A stretch of DNA of 64,000 bases from Oxalobacteraceae sp. CFBP 8761 (GCA_014841595.1 JACYUE010000001.1:1476996-1540995); one strand, 5' to 3'; shown: positions 50,626 to 60,407, counted from the stretch's first letter. Notes: generated by a model from the sequence alone, not told the origin. Numbers and translations are program-made.

Positions 50626-53565
50626 ATGCCCAAGCTTTCCCATCAGTTTCGTGCTTCGCTGCCATCCGCGTTGCAAGCGGCGGTCGAACTGATTCTCAAG
50701 ATATTTTCTTACTACCTCATCCCGATCGGGATCGCGGTGGTGTCGCTGATCGCGCTCGTTTTCTGGCACGACGAATACCGCACCAGCGGCGACGTGCCGT
50801 TGACGATGCATGTGCTGGCCGATCCGGCCGGCACACTCGATCCTGCCAGCGCACTCGGGCAGGCGCGCGCGCGCCCGCTGACCAACACCCATGACACCCA
50901 TCTGTCCGAAGCACCGGTCTGGTTCGTCGTCGAACCGATGCCGCGCCCGGGCGCACAGGTGCTCGAATTCCCGTCGCGCCATGCACTCGATATCGCCTGC
51001 TGGAATGCCGCCTCGCTGGCCCCGCTGGGCACTGCCAGCCGCAGCGACAGCACCGGTCTGCTGAGCGCCGACAAGGCCGGCTTCGCGCTGAGCGTCGCGC
51101 CGTTGCCGCGCCAGTTGCTGTGCCGCGGCACGTTTGCGGGCCCGGCCCGCCTGACGGTCGTGCAGTGGCCCATCGAGCAGTATGTGCTGTCGGTCAAGCA
51201 GTACCACCGCAAGTCGGGGCTGCTCGATGGCGGCATGATCGTGCTGGCGCTGTTCATCCTGATCACGGCACTGATCAACCGGCAACCGGTATACGTCATG
51301 TTCGCCGGCTGGCTGATCCTGAACCTGCGCGTGGGGGCGCTGTCGGCCGGCTGGGACATCCAGTGGCTCGGCCAGGCGGTACCGTCCGAATGGCTGCTGC
51401 GCAGCCGCGCCGTCACGTTCACGATGTACGGCATCGCGACGCTGACGCTGTACCAGGCGCTGCTGAAGGATCACCTGGCCGAGATGCGCTACGTGGTGCC
51501 GATGCGCGTCATGCAGTGGCTGTGCATGCCGATGCTGGCCGCCGCCATCCTGGTCCCGTATGGCATGTACCTGCCGCTGATGTGGGGCATCCTGGCGTGC
51601 TGCTTCTCGTTGATGACGATCGGCCTGTTCAAGATCATCGTCGAATCGCGCACGCGGGTCGCGGCCTGGTTCGCGGCGTCGTTCGCCGTCACCTTCATGG
51701 CGTCGCTGGCCGAGGTCGCGTCGGCCGCGTTCGGCATGCGCGAACTGCTGGGCGTGATCAACAGCGTCACCGCCGCGCTCGCGTCGAGCCTGCTGGCGGC
51801 GCTGGCCGTGGCCGAACAGATGCGCATGGAAACCGAGAAGCGCCAGGAAGCACAGGAAGAACTCGAGCATGCGTACAAGGCGATGCCGGTGGGCCTGTTC
51901 ACGCTCGATATCTACGGCCACTTCCTGAGCGTGAATCCGGCGCTGCAGAAGATGCTCGGCATGACCGACTTCACGGCGGGCCGTACGGCGTGGCGCCAGT
52001 ACTTCACTGAAGCGAGCTGGGCCGCCCTGCACGAGCAGGTCCATGCGAAAGTCGAAGCCGAGATGGAGCTGACGAGCCGCGACGGCGGCCAGCGCTTCCA
52101 GGTCAGCGCCACGCTGGCCAGGTCGCGCATCGAAGGCGTGCTGCAGGACACCACCGAAAAACACAAGGCCACCGAGCAGCTGCGCTTCATGGCCAACAAC
52201 GATCCATTGACCAAGGTCTTCAACCGGCGCGGCATCGAGCGCGAGTTCAGCAATGCCAGCGCTAGCCTGGCCGCCGGTCGACCGATGGCGCTGGCATATG
52301 TCGACCTCGACCGCTTCAAGCTGATCAACGATCTGTTCGGGCACGGCGCCGGCGATGAAGTGCTCAAGCAGGTGTGCGAGCGCATGGGCGCGATGCTGGC
52401 CGGCGGCCAGCAACTGGGCCGCGTGGGCGGCGACGAATTCGTGATCGTGATGCCCGAGACAGCGATACCGCTGGCCTCGATCATCGTCCGCGGCATCGTC
52501 GACCGGCTCGGCAGCACGCCATACCGCGTCGGTGACAAGGCGTTCCACGTGCGGGCGTCGGTCGGCCTGATCGAAGTGGTGCCAGGCATGCCGATGAAGG
52601 ATGCCGTCTCCACCGCCGACCGCGCCTGCCGCGAAGCCAAAACTGGCACGGGCGACGGCCTGGTTGTGTACGAGCGCGACGCCGATGCGTTCCGTCAGCG
52701 CGCCGCCGAACTCGACCTGGTCGAGCGCCTGTCGGGGCCGGCTGCCACCGATGGCCTGCTGCTTGAGATGCAGCCGATCATGTCGCTGCGTACGCCGTTC
52801 GAATCGCTCAATTTCGAGGTGCTGCTGCGCATGCGCGAGCCGGATGGCCGCATCGTGCCGGCCGGCGCCGTGATTGTCGCCGCCGAAAAGAGTGGGCGCG
52901 CGAGCGTGATCGACCGCTGGGTGCTCACGAGTACGCTGGCCTGGATCGCCGAGCACAACGACGAACTGGTCAATACCCGCTTCGTCTGCATGAACCTGTC
53001 GGGCGCATCCCTCAATGACGAGCGCTTTGTGCAGGACACGTTCGACATTCTCGGCCGCTATGTGCACGTTGCCAGCCGCCTGTGTCTCGAAATCACCGAA
53101 AGCGTTGCCTTGCACGATCTGGACAACACGCGCCGCTTCATCGACCAGGTACGTGGCTTCGGCGTGAAGGTGGCGCTGGACGACTTCGGCGCCGGCTACA
53201 CCTCGTTCTCGTACCTGAAAGAGCTGCCGGCGGACGTGCTCAAGATCGACGGCAATTTCATCGTCAATATCAATGCGCATCCGGCCAATGTGGCGATCGT
53301 CGAGGCGATCGTTAGCCTTGCCGTGAATCTGGGCATGAAGACAATCGCGGAATGGGCCGAGGACGCGGCGACGGTCCAGACGCTGCAGGAAATCGGTGTC
53401 GATTACGTGCAGGGGTTCGTCGTGGCGCGCTCGATGCCGCCGGAGCGCATTCTGGAGGGCCGCTCCAGCGCCAGCTTCATCCAGGATGCCGCGTTGCTGG
53501 CATTGTTGAGCGAGTGGGACAAGCCGCCCACGTCACATCTGGCCAGCGTCACGCGCTTGCATTAA
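50626..53565 (+). CDS. Membrane-bound GGDEF-EAL protein with 7-helix sensor and PAS domain
   Basis: This has 979 residues. An N-terminal helix (about 28-46) and periplasmic region (to about 190) precede seven membrane helices (about 200-400), a 7TM-DISM-like sensor. A PAS domain (about 415-515), a GGDEF domain (motif intact at 601-605) and an EAL domain (about 700-960) follow. The EAL motif is FEVLLR (Glu731, so EVL). The other phosphodiesterase residues appear present: Asn in MNLSG, Glu in LEITES, Asp852-Asp853, Lys in LKIDG, Glu in AEWAE and Gln in YVQGF. It could therefore make or break c-di-GMP; net direction cannot be decided. No RxxD inhibitory site precedes GGDEF. Confidence 0.93.
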   Translation: MPKLSHQFRASLPSALQAAVELILKIFSYYLIPIGIAVVSLIALVFWHDEYRTSGDVPLTMHVLADPAGTLDPASALGQARARPLTNTHDTHLSEAPVWFVVEPMPRPGAQVLEFPSRHALDIACWNAASLAPLGTASRSDSTGLLSADKAGFALSVAPLPRQLLCRGTFAGPARLTVVQWPIEQYVLSVKQYHRKSGLLDGGMIVLALFILITALINRQPVYVMFAGWLILNLRVGALSAGWDIQWLGQAVPSEWLLRSRAVTFTMYGIATLTLYQALLKDHLAEMRYVVPMRVMQWLCMPMLAAAILVPYGMYLPLMWGILACCFSLMTIGLFKIIVESRTRVAAWFAASFAVTFMASLAEVASAAFGMRELLGVINSVTAALASSLLAALAVAEQMRMETEKRQEAQEELEHAYKAMPVGLFTLDIYGHFLSVNPALQKMLGMTDFTAGRTAWRQYFTEASWAALHEQVHAKVEAEMELTSRDGGQRFQVSATLARSRIEGVLQDTTEKHKATEQLRFMANNDPLTKVFNRRGIEREFSNASASLAAGRPMALAYVDLDRFKLINDLFGHGAGDEVLKQVCERMGAMLAGGQQLGRVGGDEFVIVMPETAIPLASIIVRGIVDRLGSTPYRVGDKAFHVRASVGLIEVVPGMPMKDAVSTADRACREAKTGTGDGLVVYERDADAFRQRAAELDLVERLSGPAATDGLLLEMQPIMSLRTPFESLNFEVLLRMREPDGRIVPAGAVIVAAEKSGRASVIDRWVLTSTLAWIAEHNDELVNTRFVCMNLSGASLNDERFVQDTFDILGRYVHVASRLCLEITESVALHDLDNTRRFIDQVRGFGVKVALDDFGAGYTSFSYLKELPADVLKIDGNFIVNINAHPANVAIVEAIVSLAVNLGMKTIAEWAEDAATVQTLQEIGVDYVQGFVVARSMPPERILEGRSSASFIQDAALLALLSEWDKPPTSHLASVTRLH

Positions 53566-53600
53566 CCGGTCACGCTCACGGCAGCTCGTTCAGCCAAGCA

Positions 53601-53635
53601 AAATGCCGTTCAGTTTGCACTGAACGGCATTTTTT
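53601..53635. terminator. Bidirectional terminator
   Basis: A 13-bp perfect stem (53601-53613 with 53620-53632, AAATGCCGTTCAG) has a 6-base loop, A-run on one side and six T on the other. It serves the GGDEF-EAL gene (+) and the DUF4124 gene (-), which converge here. Confidence 0.87.
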
Positions 53636-53645
53636 GCATTGGGCG

Positions 53646-54029
53646 TCAGTCGAGGCCCGCCAATGCCGGGGTAGACCGCACGTCACTCAATACGAACTGG
53701 GCGCGCGCCGCCTTCAGCGTGGCAACGTCACTGGCCAGCGGTTTTTCTGCTGCACGCGGGGTCGGAACATGACTACGTTGCATCGCGCGCGGTGGCGGCA
53801 AGGTGCTGGCCTCGGCGACCAGAGGGTACGCGTGGACACGGGTCACACCTTCGTTGGCTGGTTCGCTCGCCATCTGCACGGTCGTTGCGCCGACTTCACA
53901 AGGCCGGTCGGTCAGCGTCACACGCCCTTCGTCATCGACGCACTTGACGATGCTGGTCTCGGAAAACGCGACCGGTGCAGCCATCATGGTGGCGGCCAGC
54001 AGGCACAGTTGGCAGAAATGACGCTTCAT
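53646..54029 (-). CDS. DUF4124-domain exported protein
   Basis: The 127-residue product has a signal peptide (MKRHFCQLCLLAATMMAAPVAFS) and a DUF4124-like start: IVKCVDDEGRVTLTDRPCE, the short beta-hairpin motif with two Cys. The remainder is disordered and Pro/Ala-rich. DUF4124 proteins are common small periplasmic proteins in beta- and gammaproteobacteria with no known function. A strong AGGAG lies before ATG 54029. The AT-rich stretch 54040-54095 upstream probably carries its promoter. Confidence 0.85.
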   Translation of the reverse strand: MKRHFCQLCLLAATMMAAPVAFSETSIVKCVDDEGRVTLTDRPCEVGATTVQMASEPANEGVTRVHAYPLVAEASTLPPPRAMQRSHVPTPRAAEKPLASDVATLKAARAQFVLSDVRSTPALAGLD

Positions 54030-54220
54030 GATCGACTCCTCGGCTTTGTTTTAATTTCAACAATTTAATTGTCTTATTTGCATCATTTGGCTTCTGTGCG
54101 CCAATTCACACAGGCTTGTAGGCCTGCGCGCCGTCCGTTTGACAGCGTGGGACGGTAAGACTGTCCTTATCGCGTCCGAGGGCGTATAAGGGCTTGTTCA
54201 TCATCCAGCAGGAGACTCGT

Positions 54221-55213
54221 GTGAAAACAGCCGTATTCAGTGCACGTCGCTATGACAAGACCATGCTGGCGCAGGCCAACGATGGCGTCGGCCATGCGTT
54301 GCTGTTCATCGAAGAGCGGCTCAGTGTCCAGACGGCGAGCCAGGCAGCCGGGTGCGTGGCGGTCTGCGTGTTCGTCAACGACACGGTCGATGCTGCCGTG
54401 CTGGAGATCCTGGCGCGGCAGGGCACGCGCCTCGTGGCCACGCGCTCGACCGGCTACAACCATATCGACGCCGCCGCCGCGCGCCGGCTCGGTATCGAGG
54501 TGGTACGCGTGACCGACTATTCACCGAATTCGGTCGCCGAATTCGCGGTCGGCCTGTTGCTGGCCGTGAACCGCAAGATCGCGCGTGCCAGCGTGCGCAC
54601 GCGCGAAGGCAACTTCGACCTCGACGGTCTGATGGGCTTTGACTTGCACGGCAAGACGGTCGGCGTGATCGGCACCGGCAAGATCGGGCTGATCTTTGCC
54701 CGCATCATGGCCGGTTTCGGCTGTACGCTCGTGGGTCACGACCTGTATCCGACGCCGGCGTTCGAGGCGCTCGGTGGCCGCTACACGGGCGTGGACGAGC
54801 TGCTCGCCTGCAGCGACGTGGTCTCGCTCCATTGCCCGCTGCTGGACGCGACGCACCACATCGTCGATGCGGCCGCACTGGCGCGCGTCAAGCGCGGCTG
54901 CGTGCTGATCAACACCAGTCGTGGCGGGCTGGTCGATACCGATGCCGTGGTCCAGGCGCTCAAGACCGGCCAGCTGGGAGGATTGGCAATCGACGTCTAC
55001 GAGCAGGAAGCGAGCCTGTTCTTCCAGGACCTGTCGTCGACGATCATCCTCGACGACGTGATCCAGCGCCTGGTGTCGTTCCCGAACGTGATCGTCACCG
55101 GCCATCAGGCGTTCTTCACGGTCGAAGCGATCGGCCAGATCATGCGCACCACTATTGACAGCATCAGCGCATTCGAGCGCGGCGAGGCGCTGGTCAACCG
55201 CATTCCCGGCTGA
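54221..55213 (+). CDS. ldhA: D-lactate dehydrogenase (fermentative, NAD-dependent)
   Basis: The 330-residue length fits LdhA (about 329 in E. coli). It reduces pyruvate to D-lactate with NADH. Readable parts: GVIGTGKIGLIFARIMAGFG for NAD binding (about 150-170), substrate-binding Arg in NTSRGGLVDT, Glu in DVYEQEASLFF and proton-donor His in TGHQAFFT, the last two being specific for the D-LDH branch of the 2-hydroxyacid dehydrogenases. The start is GTG 54221 because AGGAG lies six bases upstream and the residue order matches the family; the upstream TTG at 54194 does not. Confidence 0.92.
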   Translation: MKTAVFSARRYDKTMLAQANDGVGHALLFIEERLSVQTASQAAGCVAVCVFVNDTVDAAVLEILARQGTRLVATRSTGYNHIDAAAARRLGIEVVRVTDYSPNSVAEFAVGLLLAVNRKIARASVRTREGNFDLDGLMGFDLHGKTVGVIGTGKIGLIFARIMAGFGCTLVGHDLYPTPAFEALGGRYTGVDELLACSDVVSLHCPLLDATHHIVDAAALARVKRGCVLINTSRGGLVDTDAVVQALKTGQLGGLAIDVYEQEASLFFQDLSSTIILDDVIQRLVSFPNVIVTGHQAFFTVEAIGQIMRTTIDSISAFERGEALVNRIPG

Positions 55214-55302
55214 TGCAGGGCGCATGAATCGCCCCGCTTGCTGGACAGCGCACCTGGCCTGCGTTACGGTGCAGGGAGCAAGCCAGCCACAAAGGAGCAC
55301 AC

Positions 55303-55806
55303 ATGCACATCGAGACGATCCGCTTCGAGCGGGTATTCGACGTCCAGTCGGAGATGTTCAGTTTTGAGTCGGGCGGAAAACGCGAGTTTGCTGTGGCGTT
55401 CGATCGCAAGAGTGTGCCTGTCACAGGCTCGACGTTTGCCGTTGCATTCGAGGAGGCGGGCAACTGGCAGACGGTGAGCGGCTGGCGTGACCTGTCGACC
55501 ACCAGGGTGAAGCTGCAACGCAGCGCCTGGGGCATCGCGATTGATCTGCTGCTCGATATGTACCTGTACGGGATTCCCATCCTTGTCATCGTGCTGGGTG
55601 GCGCGCTGCTGCTGGGTGGCCCGTGGGCGGCCTTGTTGGCCGTTGTCCTGATGGTGCTGGGAGCCTGTGCGATCGTCGTCGGCGGCGCCCTGCACAACCG
55701 CCAGATCGAGCAGGCGCTGCTTGCCGTCTCGCCGGATCAGGCGCGCACGGTCACAGCGCCTGACACGCAGGCGCGGCACCCGGATCCCATGGCCCCTGCG
55801 CGCTGA
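55303..55806 (+). CDS. Hypothetical membrane protein
   Basis: The product has 167 residues from ATG 55303 with AAAGGAG upstream. A soluble N-terminal part (about 1-70) is followed by two adjacent hydrophobic helices (about 85-105 and 108-130) and a short polar tail. No family is recognised. The last 56 bases overlap the 3' end of the convergent S41 peptidase gene. The good ribosome site and chromosome-like codon use support it as real. Confidence 0.7.
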   Translation: MHIETIRFERVFDVQSEMFSFESGGKREFAVAFDRKSVPVTGSTFAVAFEEAGNWQTVSGWRDLSTTRVKLQRSAWGIAIDLLLDMYLYGIPILVIVLGGALLLGGPWAALLAVVLMVLGACAIVVGGALHNRQIEQALLAVSPDQARTVTAPDTQARHPDPMAPAR

Positions 55807-57073
55807 GCAGGGCGCCCTTCGATGCGCCGCCCGGTGGATCGAGCACGAAGCGCGGTATCCACAGCGTCAGGCCCGACTGCGGCAGCGGCACGCCGTACAC
55901 GCCGCCTGACTGGCTGCGCCTGGCCGCGCCGCCCGTGCCGACCAGCGTGGCAAAGCCGAAGTCCTGCATCACGTTGGCAAACAGCACGCTCGACGAGTAG
56001 GTCAGCGGACCGATCGCCACCTGGACCTTGCCGTTGAACCGGGCGGGATGGTCAGGTTGCGGCTCGCGCCAGGTAGTGATCTGCGTGTGGACGATCTGGC
56101 CGACCTGTTCGCCGCGCTCGGGGTTGGCGCGCAACACGCGCTTGACGGCGCTCGAGCCGGTGCGGTAACGCGCCGTTGCCAGATACGGCATCAGGCCGTC
56201 GAGCCACATGCCGTCGTCGCCGCCGGCGTTGGCGCGGATGTCGATGACGAGGTGCCTGATGTGTTCCTGCCGCATGCGCGTGAACGCGGCCTGTGTGAAG
56301 GCGACGAAGTCTGCCAGGTGGGCACTATCAAACGCGTTGACGGTCAGGACCGCCGAACAGCCGGGCACGGTGTCGAGCCGGTACAGGCGCGCGATGTCCA
56401 CCTCGTCCTGCAGCATGCGCGGCTGGTCCGTGCTGCCGGGGACAGCAACCTCGCTGCGCTGGCCATCGCGTTCGATCACGAGCCGGTAATGCTGCGCAGC
56501 GCCGAGCGTTTTCCAGTGATACAGCCACCAGCGCTGCGCGAGCAGGCCCATGCGCATCGCGGGCGTATCGCCGTGGACGCGGGCCGCCAGGCTGGCCACG
56601 AGCGTGTCGACCGGCACACCGTCGATGGCGACGATGCGCGCGCCGGCCAGGGGTGACGCTGCGCCTCCCAATGCAGCATCGATGACGAGCCGGCCCTGCG
56701 GATCGAACGCCACATCGAACGGGAACAGGACGCCGCCGGCAGCACGGTGCGCTGCGGTATCGCCGCGCCAGTCGGTCAGCGCGATCGCAAGATGTCCATC
56801 GGCCAGCAGCGGATTGATGCGTGCCAGCTGGCGCCACGCTTCATCGGGGGTCATCGTCGCCGGCAGGTCGCGCCCGATCGCTTCCAGTGCAGCAGTCACG
56901 GCCGCGTCGCTCGTCGAAAAACCCAGGTCCGGATGCTGCTCGCGCACGGTCCTGAGCACGAGATCGATATCCTGTTGCAGCGCTTGTTTCGTGATGACGG
57001 GGGCTGCGTGGGCAGCTTGCCCCAACAGCAGAAAAGCGAACCAACTGGTGACGGCAAAATGCAACGGATACAT
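55751..57073 (-). CDS. S41-family peptidase, exported
   Basis: This protein has 440 residues with a signal peptide ending near AAHAA. The start is ATG 57073, with GAGG six bases upstream; the longer frame would need a TTG. The N-terminal helical part (about 25-110) and a PDZ-like segment (AGARIVAIDGVPVDTLVAS) precede the S41 core: HLVIDIRANAGGDDGM and the nucleophile region LTYSSSVLFANVMQDFG. The Lys of the Ser/Lys dyad used by C-terminal processing proteases is not seen (VGTGGAARRSQSGG), so it is closer to the tricorn-like S41 branch. Its 3' end overlaps a convergent membrane-protein gene by 56 bases. Confidence 0.85.
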   Translation of the reverse strand: MYPLHFAVTSWFAFLLLGQAAHAAPVITKQALQQDIDLVLRTVREQHPDLGFSTSDAAVTAALEAIGRDLPATMTPDEAWRQLARINPLLADGHLAIALTDWRGDTAAHRAAGGVLFPFDVAFDPQGRLVIDAALGGAASPLAGARIVAIDGVPVDTLVASLAARVHGDTPAMRMGLLAQRWWLYHWKTLGAAQHYRLVIERDGQRSEVAVPGSTDQPRMLQDEVDIARLYRLDTVPGCSAVLTVNAFDSAHLADFVAFTQAAFTRMRQEHIRHLVIDIRANAGGDDGMWLDGLMPYLATARYRTGSSAVKRVLRANPERGEQVGQIVHTQITTWREPQPDHPARFNGKVQVAIGPLTYSSSVLFANVMQDFGFATLVGTGGAARRSQSGGVYGVPLPQSGLTLWIPRFVLDPPGGASKGALLSAQGPWDPGAAPACQAL

Positions 57074-57272
57074 ATGCTTCCTCGGTGTGTGCAACGTGGC
57101 GTCTCCTGCGACGATCGGTTACTGTACCAACAATTACATCGCAAAACGATCTAATTGGCAACGTCTGTATACGATTGTTCAGCCACCTTGCCGTCGGGTT
57201 TGACGTTCGTCCGGGTGGCCGATAGACTGCGCCATCGTCTTCCTTACCCATGCCCCTGAAAGGACCACCCGC

Positions 57273-58241
57273 ATGACCATGCTCCAGCTTCCCACGTATG
57301 ACGACGTCGTCCAGGCCGCCGAACGCATTGCCGGCGCCGCGCACCGCACGCCGGTGCTGACTTCGCGCACTGTCAACGAGGAGTTCGGCGCCGAGGTGTT
57401 CTTCAAGTGCGAAAACATGCAGCGCATGGGCGCCTTCAAGTTCCGGGGCGGCTATAACGCCCTGGCCAAATTCAGCCCTGAGCAGCGGCGCGCCGGCGTC
57501 GTGGCGTTCTCGTCGGGCAATCACGCACAGGCGATCGCGCTGTCGGCGCGGCTTCTGGACATCCCGGCCACGATCATCATGCCCGAGGACGCGCCAGCCG
57601 CGAAGGTCGCCGCCACGCGCGGCTATGGCGCCACCGTCGTGACCTACGACCGGTATACTGAGGACCGCGAGCAGATCGGCCGCGCACTGGCCGAGCGTGA
57701 TGGCCTGACGCTGATCCCGCCCTACGACCATGCGGACGTGATTGCAGGGCAGGGCACCGCGGCCAAGGAACTGTTCGACGAGGTCGGCCCGCTCGACGCG
57801 TTCTTCGTGTGCCTGGGCGGCGGCGGGCTGCTGTCGGGCTCGGCACTGGCCACGCGCGCCTTGTCGCCTGGGTGCCTGCTGTATGGCGTCGAGCCCGAAG
57901 CGGGCAACGATGGCCAGCAGTCGTTCCGTACCGGGCAGATCGTGCACATCGACACGCCGCGCACGATCGCCGATGGTGCGCAGACGCAGCACCTGGGACA
58001 GCTGACGTTCCCGATCATCCAGCGCGACGTCGACGACATCCTGACCGTCAGCGACGACGAACTGGTGGCGTGCATGCGGTTCTTTGCCGAGCGCATGAAG
58101 ATCGTCGTGGAGCCGACGGGGTGCCTGGGCTTTGCGGCGGCGCGCAAGATGAAGGACAGCTTGCGTGGCAAGCGGATCGGCGTGCTGGTCAGTGGCGGGA
58201 ATATCGATCTGGCCCGCTTCGCGAGCCTGATCGGGGCTTGA
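57273..58241 (+). CDS. PLP-dependent serine/threonine dehydratase family enzyme
   Basis: This fold-type II PLP enzyme has 322 residues: Lys56 in GAFKFRGGYNAL binds the cofactor, FSSGNHAQAIALSA holds the substrate carboxylate, and the glycine loop CLGGGGLLSG (about 185-194) the phosphate. Length without a regulatory ACT domain fits serine racemase, threo-3-hydroxyaspartate dehydratase or catabolic threonine dehydratase. ATG 57273 has AAAGGA eight bases upstream. It is divergent from the S41 gene across 200 bases and convergent with envZ. Exact substrate undetermined. Confidence 0.9.
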   Translation: MTMLQLPTYDDVVQAAERIAGAAHRTPVLTSRTVNEEFGAEVFFKCENMQRMGAFKFRGGYNALAKFSPEQRRAGVVAFSSGNHAQAIALSARLLDIPATIIMPEDAPAAKVAATRGYGATVVTYDRYTEDREQIGRALAERDGLTLIPPYDHADVIAGQGTAAKELFDEVGPLDAFFVCLGGGGLLSGSALATRALSPGCLLYGVEPEAGNDGQQSFRTGQIVHIDTPRTIADGAQTQHLGQLTFPIIQRDVDDILTVSDDELVACMRFFAERMKIVVEPTGCLGFAAARKMKDSLRGKRIGVLVSGGNIDLARFASLIGA

Positions 58242-58254
58242 CCCCGCTAAGCGC

Positions 58255-59640
58255 TCAGGCCGCCAGCGGCAACGCCACCTGCAGCAGGAAACCGCCACCG
58301 TCGCGGTTGCTCACTTCGAGCCCTGCATTGTGGCGCGTGAGCACCCGCTCGACGATGGCCAGGCCCAGCCCGGCCCCATTGGCCTGGCCCCGCGCGCTGT
58401 CCAGCCGCGTGAAAGGCTTCATCAGTTGCGCGATCTGGTCCGGCGGCACGCCGACGCCATGGTCGCCGATCTCGATCACGGCGCGTCGGCCGTGGCCCGT
58501 TGCTTTCACGCGCAGCACGATGTCGATCTCGGTGTAGTCTTGCCCCGGCGTGACGCCGTAACGGCGGGCGTTCTCGATGATGTTGTTGATCACGCGCCGC
58601 AGGTCGGTGGCGTTGCCCTGCACGTGCACGTCCGGCACCAGGTCGGTCCTGATCCGCAGGCTCGGGATGCGGCCCGCGTGGTGGCCGATGTCCGCCAGTA
58701 GCTCGGACAGATCCACCGGCACGAACGTGGCCGCTTCGGTCGGCTTGGCGTAGTCGAGGAACTGGCCGATGATCGCGTCCATTTGCGCGATGTCCGACTG
58801 CATGCCGTCGCGCGCTTCCTGCGACAGGTTGGCCATCTCGACCTCGAGGCCCATGCGCGCCAGCGGCGTGCGCAAATCGTGCGAGATACCGGCCAGGATC
58901 ACGGCGCGGTCCTTCTCGACCTGGGCCAGGTCTTCGACCATCTGGTTGAAGCTGCGATTGGCCTCGATGATTTCTTGCGAGCCTTTTTCGGGCAGCCGCG
59001 CAGGGCGCTCGCCCTTGGCGATCGCGCGCGCAGCCGACGTCAGGCGCGCTAGCGGCCGGTTGACAAGGCTCGAGATCAGCGCTGCGCCCAGGACCGACAG
59101 CAGGCCGACCACCACCGCCCAGCCGAGCCACTGCACGCGCGTCAGACCCGCCAGACGCTCGCGCTCGAGCATCAGCCAGTATTTGTCATCCTCGATATTG
59201 AAGCTGATGTAAAAGCCGGGCACGCCGTTTACGCCACTGGAAAAGCGGGTGTCGGCGCCGAGTCGTTCGCGCACGATGGCGGCAATCTCGGGCATCAGGG
59301 GATTGTGCGGTGGCGGATCGATGATGTCCGTGTCTTCGAGCGTGAAGATGCGGATGCCTTCGTTCGACGCCAGTTCGAGCAGCAGTTCGAGCCGCAGGTC
59401 GGGCGCCGAGTGCGTCAGCGCGGCCTTGGTGATGGTGACGACGGACACGACCGTTTCGGCCGTCTGCTGCACTTGCGGGCCGCGCTGGTAGACGTTGATC
59501 ATGCCGATCCAGGCGCCCATCGAGACGGCAGTGAGCACCGACATCAGGAAGAACGTGCGCCAGAACAGGCCGCTCTTGAACCAGGCAAAGCGCACGGCGC
59601 GATGCGCCGCCGCGAGCGACGTAAATGCAGGAGGCTTCAC
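58255..59640 (-). CDS. envZ: Osmosensor-type histidine kinase EnvZ
   Basis: The 461-residue kinase has two membrane helices (about 28-50 and 172-192), a periplasmic domain of about 120 residues, HAMP (about 193-245), phospho-acceptor His254 in GISHDLRTPL, N-box NNIIENARRYG and G-boxes EIGDHGVGVP and GAGLGLAIVE. The HDLRTPLAR form and gene order mark it as EnvZ. The start is GTG 59640, sharing one base with the ompR stop (TAGTG). EnvZ controls OmpR phosphorylation in response to osmolarity and pH. Confidence 0.93.
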   Translation of the reverse strand: MKPPAFTSLAAAHRAVRFAWFKSGLFWRTFFLMSVLTAVSMGAWIGMINVYQRGPQVQQTAETVVSVVTITKAALTHSAPDLRLELLLELASNEGIRIFTLEDTDIIDPPPHNPLMPEIAAIVRERLGADTRFSSGVNGVPGFYISFNIEDDKYWLMLERERLAGLTRVQWLGWAVVVGLLSVLGAALISSLVNRPLARLTSAARAIAKGERPARLPEKGSQEIIEANRSFNQMVEDLAQVEKDRAVILAGISHDLRTPLARMGLEVEMANLSQEARDGMQSDIAQMDAIIGQFLDYAKPTEAATFVPVDLSELLADIGHHAGRIPSLRIRTDLVPDVHVQGNATDLRRVINNIIENARRYGVTPGQDYTEIDIVLRVKATGHGRRAVIEIGDHGVGVPPDQIAQLMKPFTRLDSARGQANGAGLGLAIVERVLTRHNAGLEVSNRDGGGFLLQVALPLAA

Positions 59641-60407
59641 TAGCGCGGCTGACCCTCAGGGATGAATACATAGCCCAGGCCCCAGACGGTCTGGATGTAC
59701 AGCGGGCTCGAAGGATCGGGTTCGATCAGCTTGCGCAGGCGCGAGATCTGGACGTCGAGCGAGCGGTCGAACACTTCGTATTCGCGGCCACGGGCCAGTT
59801 CCATCAGCTTTTCGCGCGAGAGCGGCTGGCGTGCATGGCGCGCAAACACCTTGAGCACCGAGAATTCGCCGGTGGTCAACGGCACGGTCTCGCCGTTTTT
59901 CTTCAGCGTGCGCGTGCCGAGATCAAGGATGAAGTCGCCGAACTCGAAGGTTTGCGGGGTTTCCGATGGCGCACCCGGGATTTCGTCGGGGCCTTTGCGG
60001 CGCAGCACCGCGCCGATGCGGGCCACCAGTTCGCGCGGGTTGAACGGCTTGGGCAGGTAGTCGTCGGCGCCCATCTCGAGGCCAACGATGCGGTCGACGT
60101 CTTCGCCCTTGGCGGTCAACATGATGATCGGGGTCTGGTCACCGGCGCCGCGCAGGCGGCGGCAGATCGACAGGCCGTCTTCGCCGGGCAGCATCAGGTC
60201 GAGCACGAGCAGGTCGTAGCGTTCGCGCAGCCACAGCTTGTTCATGGCGGGTGCACTTTCGGCAGTCACGACCTGGAAACCCTGTTCGGTCAGATAACGG
60301 CGCAGAAGATCGCGCAGGCGCACGTCGTCATCCACGACCATGATCTTGGCGGAGTGGCCGCCCTGCGTGCCCGTACCCACGTTAATGTTCGAAGTCGATG
60401 AAGTCAT
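59640..60407 (-). CDS. ompR: Response regulator OmpR
   Basis: The product has 255 residues. After a Ser/Thr/Gly-rich N-terminal stretch of about 20 residues come the receiver domain (acidic DDD at 26-28, phospho-acceptor Asp70 in LLVLDLMLPGEDG, Lys in LPKPFN) and the winged helix (about 155-250; PLTTGEFSVLKVF, SLDVQISRLRKLIE, IQTVWGLGYVF), whose spacing is OmpR-like. ATG 60407 is preferred; the longer frame adds a poorly coding segment. It is the first gene of the ompR-envZ operon. In this family it regulates porins and often surface and motility genes. Confidence 0.94.
   Translation of the reverse strand: MTSSTSNINVGTGTQGGHSAKIMVVDDDVRLRDLLRRYLTEQGFQVVTAESAPAMNKLWLRERYDLLVLDLMLPGEDGLSICRRLRGAGDQTPIIMLTAKGEDVDRIVGLEMGADDYLPKPFNPRELVARIGAVLRRKGPDEIPGAPSETPQTFEFGDFILDLGTRTLKKNGETVPLTTGEFSVLKVFARHARQPLSREKLMELARGREYEVFDRSLDVQISRLRKLIEPDPSSPLYIQTVWGLGYVFIPEGQPR

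Noticed and set aside
54139..54190. TTGACA near 54139 considered as the -35 box of the D-lactate dehydrogenase promoter
   Set aside because: No acceptable -10 box lies 16-18 bases downstream, so I did not list it as a promoter.
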